This document shows positions 1 to 8,442 of a DNA stretch of 64,000 nucleotides, piece after piece. The notes under the pieces are model-generated. The model saw only the letters and a list, made by a program, of their open reading frames with translations, made no database searches and had not been told where the DNA came from. The position numbers were made by a program, and so were the translations under genes. This stretch comes from Desulfovibrio desulfuricans (GTDB lineage Bacteria > Desulfobacterota > Desulfovibrionia > Desulfovibrionales > Desulfovibrionaceae). Numbering within the stretch: the first letter of the stretch is position 1; each line of letters begins with the position of its first letter. The stretch covers positions 1 to 64,000 of the forward strand of contig SUVB01000007.1 in the NCBI GenBank assembly GCA_015062205.1. The letters run 5' to 3'.

Positions 1-1
1 C

Positions 2-904
2 AAGGACTACGCGGCCGCGGCGGCCTCCTCCGGCGGCACCATCGGCGTGCTGATCCCGCCCAGCAACCCCATGATCATCTACGCCATCCTGGGCAACCTC
101 TCGGTGACGGCCATGTTCACCGCCGGCTTCATCCCCGGCTTCCTGGTGGCCTTCATCATGTGCTCCACGGCGTACTTCATTGCCAAGAAGAACGGCTTCG
201 CCGGCGACGCCGACGCCCCGCCCTTCAGCTTTGCGGCCCTGATGAAAAAGGTCTGCGGCAAGGCGTTCTTTGCCCTGATGACGCCGGTGCTCATCCTCGG
301 CTCCATCTACACCGGCTGGGCCACGCCCGTGGAAGCCTCGGTGGTGGGCATTGTCTGGGCGCTCTTTGTGGGCATCATCATCAACAGGGCCCTGCGCTGG
401 GAGCACATCTACAAGTCACTGCTGGAAGGCGCCATGATCTGCGGCGGCGTGCTGCTCATTGTGGGCGCGTCCACGCTGTTCGGCAAGATCCTCACCTATG
501 AGGAGGCCCCGCAGCGCCTGGTGGAACTGGTGCTGGGCATTTCCACCAACCCGAACGTGGTGCTGCTGATGATCATCGCCGTGCTCTACCTGCTCGGCAT
601 GTTCATGGAGACGCTGGCCACCATCATCATTCTGGTGCCGGTGCTGCTGCCCGTGATTCTCAAGCTGGGCATCGATCCCATCCACTTCGGCATCATTCTG
701 GTCATCACCAACAACGTGGCCATGCTCACGCCGCCCCTGGGCGTGAACCTCTTTGTTTCGGCACGAATAACGCCCATATCGGTGGAGAGGGTGTCTATAG
801 CGGTGCTGCCGTATATTGCGGCGCTCACCGTGGCCATTCTCATCGTCACCTTCTTCCCGTCCATTGCAACCTGGCTGCCGTACACGCTGGGTTACGGCAA
901 CTAG
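2..904 (+). CDS. dctM: TRAP transporter large permease (DctM/SiaM type), 5' truncated
   Basis: The open frame runs in from the window edge and gives the last 300 residues of a protein that is usually about 425 residues long, so roughly the first third is missing. What remains is almost entirely hydrophobic helices with short polar loops, and it contains the conserved GGTIGVLIPPSNPMI and NNVAMLTPPLGVN segments of the DctM family. DctM subunits are the membrane channel part of tripartite ATP-independent (TRAP) importers for small carboxylates or similar acids, driven by an ion gradient with a periplasmic binding protein. The binding protein and small permease must lie outside the window, so the substrate cannot be told. 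A strong hairpin follows the stop. Confidence 0.93.
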   Translation, partial: KDYAAAAASSGGTIGVLIPPSNPMIIYAILGNLSVTAMFTAGFIPGFLVAFIMCSTAYFIAKKNGFAGDADAPPFSFAALMKKVCGKAFFALMTPVLILGSIYTGWATPVEASVVGIVWALFVGIIINRALRWEHIYKSLLEGAMICGGVLLIVGASTLFGKILTYEEAPQRLVELVLGISTNPNVVLLMIIAVLYLLGMFMETLATIIILVPVLLPVILKLGIDPIHFGIILVITNNVAMLTPPLGVNLFVSARITPISVERVSIAVLPYIAALTVAILIVTFFPSIATWLPYTLGYGN

Positions 905-925
905 CCGCCGCATACCGGCGACCCT

Positions 926-960
926 GCGGGCTTCCGGCGCATTCCGCGCCGGAAGCCCGC
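926..960 (+). terminator. 15-bp perfect hairpin after the TRAP gene
   Basis: Stem 926-940 pairs perfectly with 946-960 around a 5-base loop (ATTCC). No T-run follows, so it may act as a weak or Rho-assisted terminator or as a 3' end stabiliser. It separates dctM from the regulator gene. Confidence 0.5.
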
Positions 961-1004
961 CCGCGGCCCGGGCCTCCGCGTCCCCTTGCGGTTGGAGCGC
1001 AGTG

Positions 1005-2402
1005 ATGTATAGTCCTCAAATGCTGGCCGACTATATTGAACAACTCTGCGACACATTTCGCGACGCCATCTGCGTGACGGACCGCGGCGGCGTTGTGGTG
1101 CTTGTGAACAAGCGGCACGCCGAGCTGACCGGGCTGCCGCGCGAGAGGATGATCGGCCGGAACATTCAGGACATGGTGCAGAACGGCGTCTTTGACGTGG
1201 TGCTCAACCCGCGCGTCGTGGAATCCGGCGAAAAAGTCTCCAGCGTGCAGAATGTTTTCAACGGGCGCACCCTCCTGCTGGACGGCCACCCCGTGAAGGA
1301 CGCCGCCGGCACGGTGGTTCTGGTTGTCACGGTCATTCGCGACATCACGGCCCTCACCGAGTTGCGCGAGGAAATAGCCAACCAGCGGGAACTGCTGGAA
1401 ACCTTCCAGAATCTGAACGCCGAGGGCGTGACGGGCAACCAGTACCCGCGCGTGGTGCGCAGCCAGACCATGCAGCGGCTCTACGCGGAGGCTGCGGGCA
1501 TCGCCGAGACGGACGCCACCGTGTTGCTGCTGGGCGAGACCGGCGTGGGCAAGGACGTGGTGGCGCGGCATATTCACAGTGTGAGTCGCCGTGCCGAAGC
1601 CCCCTTTGTCAAGGTGGACTGCGGCAGCATTCCGGAAAATCTCATTGAGACAGAGCTGTTCGGCTACGTGCCGGGCAGTTTTTCCGGCGCCAGCAAGAAC
1701 GGCAAGGCGGGCCTGGTGGAGGCTGCTTCCGGCGGCACGCTGTTTCTGGACGAAATCGGCGAACTGCCCATGACCATGCAGTCGCGTCTGCTGCGCGTGC
1801 TGCAGGACTGGGAAGTGCTGCGCGTGGGCGCCACCGCCCCCAAAAAGGTGGACGTGCGCGTTATTGCCGCCACCAACAAGGATCTGGAGCACGAAGTCGC
1901 CCGGGGCGCCTTCCGATCCGATCTCTATTACCGCCTGAAGGTGGCCGTGCTGCACATTCCGCCCCTGCGCTCGCGCAAGGTGGATATCCTGCCCCTGGCC
2001 CAGAGCTTCCTGACCTATTACGGCAGGAAGTACCGCAAAAGCATGCAGTTTTCCCGCGAGGCCGAGACTATCCTCGAAGAATACGCCTGGCCGGGAAACG
2101 TGCGCGAGCTGGAGAATCTGGTGCAGGGGCTCGTGGTTACCTGCCGGCAGGGCGTCATTGAGGCCCGCGACATGGCGGGCATACGCCCCCGGGTGCGCAG
2201 TGAAAGCGGCGGCGAAGGGTATGAACTGCCCTCTGCTGAAGGCCGTTCACTCAAGAGCGTCATGAAGGAAGTAGAAAATTCCATACTCAGAGCCGGGCTG
2301 AAGCGGTACGGCTCCATCAGCGAACTGTCGCGCCAGTTCCAGATGGACCGGAGCACCATTTTCCGCAAGGTCAAGGAGCTCGAAGCCTCCCAGCGCGGTT
2401 GA
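1005..2402 (+). CDS. PAS-domain sigma-54-dependent transcriptional activator
   Basis: A 465-residue enhancer-binding protein. Residues 1-125 look like a PAS sensor domain, there is a short linker, then the AAA+ sigma-54 interaction domain with Walker A GETGVGKD at 177-184, the sigma-54 contact loop GSFSGA at 224-229 (a variant of the usual GAFTGA) and Walker [15 protein letters not shown] Fis-type helix-turn-helix ends the protein ([19 protein letters not shown]). The ATG at 1005 is chosen because GGAG lies 7 bases upstream; the frame is open further upstream but without a ribosome site. There is no receiver domain, so it probably senses a ligand directly. Its place just after a TRAP permease suggests it controls uptake or catabolism of that substrate (inference). 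Confidence 0.88.
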   Translation: MYSPQMLADYIEQLCDTFRDAICVTDRGGVVVLVNKRHAELTGLPRERMIGRNIQDMVQNGVFDVVLNPRVVESGEKVSSVQNVFNGRTLLLDGHPVKDAAGTVVLVVTVIRDITALTELREEIANQRELLETFQNLNAEGVTGNQYPRVVRSQTMQRLYAEAAGIAETDATVLLLGETGVGKDVVARHIHSVSRRAEAPFVKVDCGSIPENLIETELFGYVPGSFSGASKNGKAGLVEAASGGTLFLDEIGELPMTMQSRLLRVLQDWEVLRVGATAPKKVDVRVIAATNKDLEHEVARGAFRSDLYYRLKVAVLHIPPLRSRKVDILPLAQSFLTYYGRKYRKSMQFSREAETILEEYAWPGNVRELENLVQGLVVTCRQGVIEARDMAGIRPRVRSESGGEGYELPSAEGRSLKSVMKEVENSILRAGLKRYGSISELSRQFQMDRSTIFRKVKELEASQRG

Positions 2403-2424
2403 ACCCGCGCCCTCCAACTATCCC

Positions 2425-4716
2425 ATGAACAAGACCTTCGATGAATTTTTCGCGTCGGCCTTGCGCATTGCGCGGGCCAGACATCACGCCCTGCTGACTG
2501 TGGAGCATGTGCTGTACGCCCTGGCGGGCGACGCCGACGTGCGCGCCGTGCTCCAGGCGGCGGGTGTCAGCGTGGCTGTGCTGCAAATGCGGCTGGACGA
2601 GTTTTTGCGGCGTGAGCTGGGCACCCCGGCCACCCTGCCGCCGGTGGAGGATGTGCAGCCCTCCGAGGGCATAGGCCCGTTGCTGGATCGCCTGGCCCAG
2701 TATTCCGTCAATCATGCCCTGCCTCTGGGCAAGGGCGAGGCGGCGCGCTTGCTGCTGCTGGCCATTGTGGCCGATGAACGTGCCTTTGCCGCGCATCTGC
2801 TGATGAAGGTGGGCCTGACCAGAGAGTTTTTGGGCAACCTTGAGCCCGCGCCGGAGCCGGAAGCGGAACCCGTGCCCGCGCGCGGCGGAGGCCGCCCCGG
2901 CGAACCGGATCCGCAGGAGGCCCTGGAACGCTATACCACGGATCTGACGCAGCGGGCCAGGGACGGCAAACTTGACCCGCTTGTGGGGCGTGATGCGGAA
3001 GTGGAGCGCGCCCTTGAGGTGCTGAGCCGCCGACGCAAGAACAATCCCCTGTTCGTGGGCGATGCTGGCGTGGGCAAGACGGCCATGGCCGAGGGCATAG
3101 CTCTGCGCGTGGCCGAGGGGCGCGTGCCGCCGCGTTTCCGTGACATGTCCGTGCATGCCCTTGACTTGGGCGCACTGCTGGCGGGCAGCAAGTACCGGGG
3201 CGATTTTGAGAGCCGTCTCAAAGCCGTCATCGAGGGGCTGCGGCAGAAACCGCACGCCGTGCTGTTCATTGACGAGCTCCATACCTTGGTGGGGGCCGGC
3301 GCCACCTCCGACGGGGCCATGGACGCCTCCAACCTGCTCAAGCCCGCCCTGGCCTCCGGGGAACTTCGCTGCATGGGTTCCACTACGCATGCCGAGTTCC
3401 GCCGCAGCCTGGAAAAGGATCAGGCGCTGGCCCGGCGCTTCCAGCGCATCGACGTGGGCGAGCCCACGCCGGCCCAGTGCCGGGAGATTCTCAAGGGTCT
3501 GGCGGAGCGCTATGCCCGGCATCACAACGTCACGTATCCCCCGGCAACGCTCAGGGCCATTGTGGATCTTTCCGTGCGCTATCTGCACGAACGCATGCTG
3601 CCGGACAAGGCCATCGACGTGCTGGATGAAGTCGGGGCGCTGGTGAGCATGCGTCAGGATGCGGCGGGCAGGGAAGCCGCCCCCGTGCGTGTGCGCGATG
3701 TGGAAACCGTGGTGGCCCGCATGGCCGGCGTGCCCGCCGCGAGCGTGAGCTCCCGTGAGCGCGAGCGGCTGGCCGGGCTGGAAGCCGCCATGCGCCGTGA
3801 AATATTCGGGCAGGACGAGGCCGTGGCCGCCGTCACAAAGGCCATTCTGCGCGGTCGCGCCGGGTTTGCCGGGCGGCGGCGCCCTTCCGGGGCCTTTCTG
3901 TTCTGCGGGCCCACCGGCGTGGGCAAGACGGAGGTGGCCAAAACCCTGGCCCGCGTACTGGGGCTCGACTTTCTGCGCTTTGACATGAGCGAGTACATGG
4001 AGAGCCACACCGTGTCGCGGCTTATCGGCGCGCCTCCCGGCTATGTGGGGCACGATCAGGGCGGCCAGCTCACCGAGGCCGTGCGCAAAAGCCCGCACTG
4101 CGTCCTGCTGCTGGACGAGATGGAAAAGGCCCATCCCGAAATCTTCAACATCCTGTTGCAGGTCATGGACGACGCCACGCTCACCGACGCCCTGGGCCGC
4201 AAGGTGGACTTCAGCCATGTGCTGCTGATCATGACCTCCAACGCGGGCGCGTTCGAGATGCAGAAGGCGTCCGTGGGCTTTGCGGCCCGCAAGGCGGAAG
4301 ACGCGGGCGGTCGCGGCCGGGAGGCCGTCAACCGCACCTTCTCGCCTGAGTTCCGCAACCGGCTGGACGCCATCGTGACCTTCCGCTCCCTGGGCGAGGA
4401 GTTGATGGAAAGCATTGTGGACAAGTTCCTGGCCGAGATGCGGCAGGAGCTGGCCCCGCGCCGCATCCGGCTTGAACTGACCGGCGCGGCCCGCGCCTGG
4501 CTGGCCCGGCACGGCTATGACCCGGCCATGGGCGCGCGCCCCCTGCGCTCGCTGATGCGCGCCGAGTTGGAAGACCGCCTTGCCGCGGAAATGCTCTTTG
4601 GCGTGCTGCAGCACGGCGGTGCGGCCGTGTTCGATATTGTTGACGATGCGCTCGCCCTGAACTGCACGCCGGGGCGCGGCGCAAAAACCGCGTCCGCAAA
4701 AAAGGAGGAGGCATGA
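2425..4716 (+). CDS. clpA: ATP-dependent Clp protease ATP-binding subunit ClpA
   Basis: 763 residues, normal ClpA length. It has an N-terminal double Clp repeat domain (about 1-145), a charged linker, and two AAA+ modules with Walker A motifs GDAGVGKT (212-219) and GPTGVGKT (495-502), each followed by a Walker B acidic motif (LFIDELH, LLLDEME). ClpA unfolds substrates and feeds them to the ClpP peptidase in the cytoplasm. The adaptor gene clpS, often just upstream of clpA, is absent here: only 22 bases separate clpA from the regulator gene. The stop overlaps the ATG of the next gene (ATGA), so clpA and the DUF4037 gene are translationally coupled, which is unusual company for clpA. Confidence 0.93.
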   Translation: MNKTFDEFFASALRIARARHHALLTVEHVLYALAGDADVRAVLQAAGVSVAVLQMRLDEFLRRELGTPATLPPVEDVQPSEGIGPLLDRLAQYSVNHALPLGKGEAARLLLLAIVADERAFAAHLLMKVGLTREFLGNLEPAPEPEAEPVPARGGGRPGEPDPQEALERYTTDLTQRARDGKLDPLVGRDAEVERALEVLSRRRKNNPLFVGDAGVGKTAMAEGIALRVAEGRVPPRFRDMSVHALDLGALLAGSKYRGDFESRLKAVIEGLRQKPHAVLFIDELHTLVGAGATSDGAMDASNLLKPALASGELRCMGSTTHAEFRRSLEKDQALARRFQRIDVGEPTPAQCREILKGLAERYARHHNVTYPPATLRAIVDLSVRYLHERMLPDKAIDVLDEVGALVSMRQDAAGREAAPVRVRDVETVVARMAGVPAASVSSRERERLAGLEAAMRREIFGQDEAVAAVTKAILRGRAGFAGRRRPSGAFLFCGPTGVGKTEVAKTLARVLGLDFLRFDMSEYMESHTVSRLIGAPPGYVGHDQGGQLTEAVRKSPHCVLLLDEMEKAHPEIFNILLQVMDDATLTDALGRKVDFSHVLLIMTSNAGAFEMQKASVGFAARKAEDAGGRGREAVNRTFSPEFRNRLDAIVTFRSLGEELMESIVDKFLAEMRQELAPRRIRLELTGAARAWLARHGYDPAMGARPLRSLMRAELEDRLAAEMLFGVLQHGGAAVFDIVDDALALNCTPGRGAKTASAKKEEA

Positions 4717-5648
4717 ACGGACTGGAGCTGTCGCGCAAATTCTATGAAGCCTGCCTGCCCGTGTTGCGGGAAGACATTCCCGACATCATGGACAAGGCTG
4801 CCGTGGGCCTTGTGGGTGAAGGCTCGGAATGCTTCGGCTGCGATGATGCGCACTCCCGCGATCACGATTACGGTCCGGCTTTTTGCCTCTGGCTGCCGCG
4901 CGAGGAGTTGCGGGCGAATCTGGAGCGCGTCAACGCCGCCTTTGACCGCCTGCCCCGGGAATTCATGGGCATGGAGAGCCGCCTTGCGCCCGAACGCCGC
5001 ATGGGCCGCGTGGGCCCGCTCCCGCTGGAGGATTTTTACGCCTTCTTCACCGGGCTTGCGCATGCCCCGGAAACATGGCGGGAATGGCTGCGCATTCCCG
5101 AGCATCAGCTGGCCGCCTGCACCAACGGCGCGGTCTTTGCCGACGGCGCGGGCGCGTTCAGCCGGTGGCGGGAGGCCCTGCTGGCCTTTTATCCGCGCGA
5201 CGTGTTCCTGAAGAAGCTGGCCGCGCGCTGCATGGTCATGGCCCAAGCCGGGCAGTACAACCTGCCGCGCAGCCTCGCGCGCGGGGACGGCACGGCCGCC
5301 ATGCTGGCGGCGGCGCGCTTCGCCGAGGCCGCGCTTTCCTTCGTCTATCTGTGCAACCGGCGCTACATGCCCTTTTACAAGTGGGCGGGCAGGCTGGCGC
5401 GGGAGCTGCCCGTGCTCGGCCCCTCCGTCACGACCCTGCTGGACCTGCTGGCCGTCACGCCGCTGGACGCGGAACACGGCAGGCTCGCCGCGGACAGCAT
5501 CGAGACCTTCTGCGCCGCCGTGGCCTCGCATCTGCGCGCCGTGGGCCTGAGCGACGTGTACGATACCTGGCTGTGGGCGCACGGCCCCAGCATCATGACG
5601 CAGGTGCGCGAGCCGGAACTGCGCAAGCTGGACCTGCTGCAGGGGTAG
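4713..5648 (+). CDS. DUF4037 domain protein with a nucleotidyltransferase signature
   Basis: 311 residues. The N-terminal stretch GEGSECFGCDDAHSRDHD (35-52) fits the nucleotidyltransferase-fold signature G-S followed by 9-13 residues and D-x-D: G37-S38, then D50-H51-D52. This is also the hallmark of the DUF4037 family, whose biochemical activity I do not know to be established. The rest is predicted helical. The start codon overlaps the clpA stop, and AAAGGAGG lies just upstream, so it is cotranslated with clpA. A TPR gene follows after 9 bases and a DUF4125 gene after that; DUF4037 and DUF4125 genes are known to be neighbours in other bacteria. A nucleotide-transfer or RNA/protein modification role is inference. 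Confidence 0.8.
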   Translation: MNGLELSRKFYEACLPVLREDIPDIMDKAAVGLVGEGSECFGCDDAHSRDHDYGPAFCLWLPREELRANLERVNAAFDRLPREFMGMESRLAPERRMGRVGPLPLEDFYAFFTGLAHAPETWREWLRIPEHQLAACTNGAVFADGAGAFSRWREALLAFYPRDVFLKKLAARCMVMAQAGQYNLPRSLARGDGTAAMLAAARFAEAALSFVYLCNRRYMPFYKWAGRLARELPVLGPSVTTLLDLLAVTPLDAEHGRLAADSIETFCAAVASHLRAVGLSDVYDTWLWAHGPSIMTQVREPELRKLDLLQG

Positions 5649-5657
5649 GGGGGCGGC

Positions 5658-6464
5658 ATGGGCGAAACCCCTTCCTGGCTGGAGGGCCTGCGCGCGGCAC
5701 AGGCCGTATTGGCGCGGGGCGACGCGCAGGGCTGCCTTGACGCGCTGGCGACGCTGCGGCGCGAACATCCCGATGACGAACTCTGTCGCGCGCTGGCGCT
5801 GGAGGCCCGGGGGCGGGCGCTCTTCGCGCTGAATCAGCCGGACGCGGCCGTGGAGGCGCTTGCGGAGAGTCTGCAACTGCTGCGGGTCTGCAAGGGCGCA
5901 ACCGCGTCTCTGACGCTGGGCGTCATGCAGAATCTTTCCTTTGCCCTGCAGGGGCTGGGGCGGCTGGACGAAAGCATCGAACTGGCCGCCGAGGCCGCGC
6001 GGGGGCTGGAAGCGTCGCTGGGGCCGGACGCGCCGCAGCTGGCCGAGTGCCTGTTGCGCCTGTCCTCCTCCTGGTACCGCAAGGGGAATTTTGACAGGGC
6101 CGAAACGCTCATGCTGCGCGCGCAGGCCATCTGGGAGAAATTGGGCGATGCGGAAAAGCTGGGCACCTGCCTGAACAACCTGGGCCGCATCCATGAGGAA
6201 CGCGGGCAGCTTGCCGAGGGCATACTGCTGCACCGCAGGGCGCTTGCCGTGCGGCAGGCGGCGCAGGGCGAACATGAGGATACGGCCTTTTCCCACGGCA
6301 ATCTGGGCGTGGCCCTGGCCACGGCCGGGCAGTGGGATGAGGCCATAGAGCATCTGCGGGCCGCTGTGGACATGTACGACAGGGTGGGCAAGGGCGGCTG
6401 CCCTGAGGCCCGGGGCTATCGCGACAATCTGGAACTCTGCCTGAAGGCGCGGGACGAGGCCTGA
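5658..6464 (+). CDS. Tetratricopeptide-repeat protein
   Basis: 268 residues, all helical, with several degenerate TPR units of about 34-42 residues; the clearest are around NLSFALQGLGRLDESIELAAEA, CLNNLGRIHEERGQLAEGI and GNLGVALATAGQWDEAIEHL. There is no signal peptide, so it is a cytoplasmic scaffold or adaptor. It lies 9 bases after the DUF4037 stop and 41 bases before the DUF4125 gene, inside the same operon. TPR proteins bind partner proteins; which of its neighbours it binds cannot be told from the sequence. Confidence 0.82.
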   Translation: MGETPSWLEGLRAAQAVLARGDAQGCLDALATLRREHPDDELCRALALEARGRALFALNQPDAAVEALAESLQLLRVCKGATASLTLGVMQNLSFALQGLGRLDESIELAAEAARGLEASLGPDAPQLAECLLRLSSSWYRKGNFDRAETLMLRAQAIWEKLGDAEKLGTCLNNLGRIHEERGQLAEGILLHRRALAVRQAAQGEHEDTAFSHGNLGVALATAGQWDEAIEHLRAAVDMYDRVGKGGCPEARGYRDNLELCLKARDEA

Positions 6465-6505
6465 AGCCGGACTCCCCGCCGGGCGGACGGACAAGGAGAA
6501 ATGCA

Positions 6506-7066
6506 ATGCTGGAAGGATTTGACCGCAAGGCGGCCTTGTACGAGATCATTGAACGCGAACTGACCATGTTCCAGGCCGTCAACAATGAGGGCGGCACGGC
6601 CGACTGTCAGCAGCGGCCCGAGACGTTCCGCGTTATGCGTCGCATGACGCACGACGTCCATGACGACGAGGTGCTGGCCTCCTATCTGGAAGACCTGCGC
6701 CGCGCCGAGGAGGAAGGCCGTAATTTCATGGTGGAGAAATACGCCCGCATGGACGACCGTCTGCCGCCCCTGAGCGACAGCCCCCTGCTGGACGAAATCG
6801 CGGACACGGAGGCGGCCTTTCTCGAAGAAGCCTGCAAGCTGTACCCGCATGTCATCAAGAGCAGCGGTAGGGGCATTTTCCGCCATTACATGCGCTGCGA
6901 ACTGGAAACGCTCTCACCGGCCACGCTGGCGCTCTATGCCGAGGAAGTGCGCCGCGCCAAGGCCGCGGGCCGCAATCTCGCGGTGGAGCGGCACGAGTGC
7001 CTGGCGCAGCTGCTGGGCCGGGAGTCGCTGGCGGCCTATGAAGCCGCGGCCGCCGCGAAGGCTTAG
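6506..7066 (+). CDS. DUF4125 family protein
   Basis: 186 residues. The N-terminus (IIERELTMFQAVNNEGGTADCQQRPETFRVMR) carries the FQ...N.GG.A.CQ pattern typical of DUF4125. A ribosome site (AAGGAGA) precedes the ATG. The protein is acidic, soluble and helical, with two similar segments rich in charged residues (LASYLEDLRRAEEEGRNFMVEKY and LALYAEEVRRAKAAGRNLAVERH), which look like an internal duplication. Function is unknown. It closes the clpA-DUF4037-TPR-DUF4125 run, and this pairing of DUF4037 with DUF4125 argues that they act together. Confidence 0.8.
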   Translation: MLEGFDRKAALYEIIERELTMFQAVNNEGGTADCQQRPETFRVMRRMTHDVHDDEVLASYLEDLRRAEEEGRNFMVEKYARMDDRLPPLSDSPLLDEIADTEAAFLEEACKLYPHVIKSSGRGIFRHYMRCELETLSPATLALYAEEVRRAKAAGRNLAVERHECLAQLLGRESLAAYEAAAAAKA

Positions 7067-7117
7067 CGGGCGTATCCATTGCACAGCATCGTGAAGCGCA
7101 ACGATTCCGGGGGAAAC

Positions 7118-7975
7118 ATGGAATTCGGATTCATCGGCACGGGCGTCATGGGAGGGCCGCTGGCCCGCAACCTCATCCGCGCGGGCAAGAGGGTGCATGT
7201 GTACAACCGCAGTCCCGAAGGGCGGGAAAAAACGCTGGCCGCCGGAACAAGCGGCGTGCCCGCTCTGGCCATGGCCGACATGGCGCCCTGCGATGTGGTG
7301 TTCACCTGTCTGGCCCTGCCCGAACATGTAAAGGAAAAAATGCTGGGACCGGACGGGGCCTATGCGCACATGCGCGCCGGAGCCGTGCATGTGGAGCTTT
7401 CCACCATTGATCCGGCTACGGCGCACGAGCTGGCGGACGCTGCGGCAGCGCAGGGCATCGCCTATGTGCAGTGCACGCTGGGCAAAACGCCCGCCCATGC
7501 GGAAAAGGCCGAGGAGCCGCTCTTCGTGGGAGGCGACCGCAAGGCCATTGCGGCGCTTGCCGACGTGTGGCCCGTTATCGGGCAGTTCAACGATGTGGGG
7601 AGCGTTGACGCGGCCTGCGCCGTGAAGCTCATCAGCAATCTGGTGGGCATGGCCAATCTCGCCGTGCTGAGCGAGGGGCTGCGCGTGGGCGCGGCCGCCG
7701 GGGTAGACGGCGACACGCTGTTGCGCCTGCTGGCGGATACCGGGGCGCACAGCTTCCAGATGGACGCGCGCGGCCGCAACATGGCGCACGCCGACTATGA
7801 GCCGCCCCGTTTTGCCCTGACGCTGGCGCTCAAGGATGTGCGCCTGGGCTGCGCCATGGCCCGCACGCTGGACGTGGCGACGCCCATGCTGGACGTGGCC
7901 CTTGCCCGCTTCCGCAAGGCCGAGGCCGCCGGACTGGGGGGCAGGGACTGCGCCGCCGTGCACGAGGAATCCTGA
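7118..7975 (+). CDS. NAD(P)-dependent beta-hydroxyacid dehydrogenase (3-hydroxyisobutyrate dehydrogenase family)
   Basis: 285 residues. It begins with a Rossmann motif GFIGTGVMGGPLARNL and continues with the family patterns VELSTIDPATA and KLISNLVGMANLAVLSE, in which the lysine of the K-x-x-x-N motif is the catalytic residue of the family. Members reduce or oxidise short beta-hydroxyacids such as 3-hydroxyisobutyrate, tartronate semialdehyde or succinic semialdehyde. The ATG at 7118 is chosen over an upstream in-frame start at 7079 because the Rossmann motif begins immediately after it and GGGGG sits at a usable distance. It is 51 bases after the DUF4125 stop, so cotranscription is possible. 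The substrate is not predictable. Confidence 0.85.
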   Translation: MEFGFIGTGVMGGPLARNLIRAGKRVHVYNRSPEGREKTLAAGTSGVPALAMADMAPCDVVFTCLALPEHVKEKMLGPDGAYAHMRAGAVHVELSTIDPATAHELADAAAAQGIAYVQCTLGKTPAHAEKAEEPLFVGGDRKAIAALADVWPVIGQFNDVGSVDAACAVKLISNLVGMANLAVLSEGLRVGAAAGVDGDTLLRLLADTGAHSFQMDARGRNMAHADYEPPRFALTLALKDVRLGCAMARTLDVATPMLDVALARFRKAEAAGLGGRDCAAVHEES

Positions 7976-8116
7976 CAGCGCCGCACGGCGTCAACCTTTG
8001 TGACGCGCTGCGCCGGTCGATGCGGTAGTTTGCCGCCCGGCCGGCGCAGCGCGTTTTCCCGTGCAGTGCCGTACTGCGGCGGCGCGCGGGAGAGGCCGGC
8101 AGGGGCCGGCGCACTG

Positions 8117-8145
8117 TTGACACCGTGCGACAGCCTATATAAAAT
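8117..8145 (+). promoter_or_regulatory. Sigma-70-like promoter upstream of the chemoreceptor
   Basis: TTGACA at 8117-8122 and TAAAAT at 8140-8145 are separated by exactly 17 bases. It would give a leader of about 290 bases before the chemoreceptor start. The stretch 7976-8442 holds no credible gene; this promoter and the sigma-28 site downstream are what I see in it. Confidence 0.5.
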
Positions 8146-8252
8146 TTCTTGAAAAAATCAGGATATCTTGTGTGCAGGAACATCGCGTCTGCCGCTCCGG
8201 GACGTATGACGGTTTTTTGATATGACCAGGAAAGAAAAACGCGGCATTTCCC

Positions 8253-8280
8253 TAATCGCTTTGTCCCGCGCTGCCGATAA
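8253..8280 (+). promoter_or_regulatory. Sigma-28 (FliA) promoter for the chemoreceptor
   Basis: TAAT at 8253-8256 (in context CCCTAAT), a 16-base spacer and GCCGATAA at 8273-8280, an exact match to the known FliA -10 element. It lies 162 bases before a methyl-accepting chemotaxis gene, which is a classical FliA target. Two further sites in this window share the CCCTAAW...GCCGATAW pattern. Confidence 0.75.
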
Positions 8281-8442
8281 TCAGTATGCATCAGGCTGTA
8301 CAGCAGTTCCTCTTGGGGGCCTTCTGTTTGCCGGTGCAGTGGAATGCGGATCGATAATGGAACCGGTTTGACTGCTATTGGGCATGCATTCCGCTGAAAA
8401 TCTCAGCAGGTGACGCATCCGCGTACAGGTAAGGAGGGCATG

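Noticed and set aside
2371-4614. A 747-codon minus-strand frame opposite clpA
   Set aside because: Shadow of clpA with no family similarity and no promoter or ribosome site.
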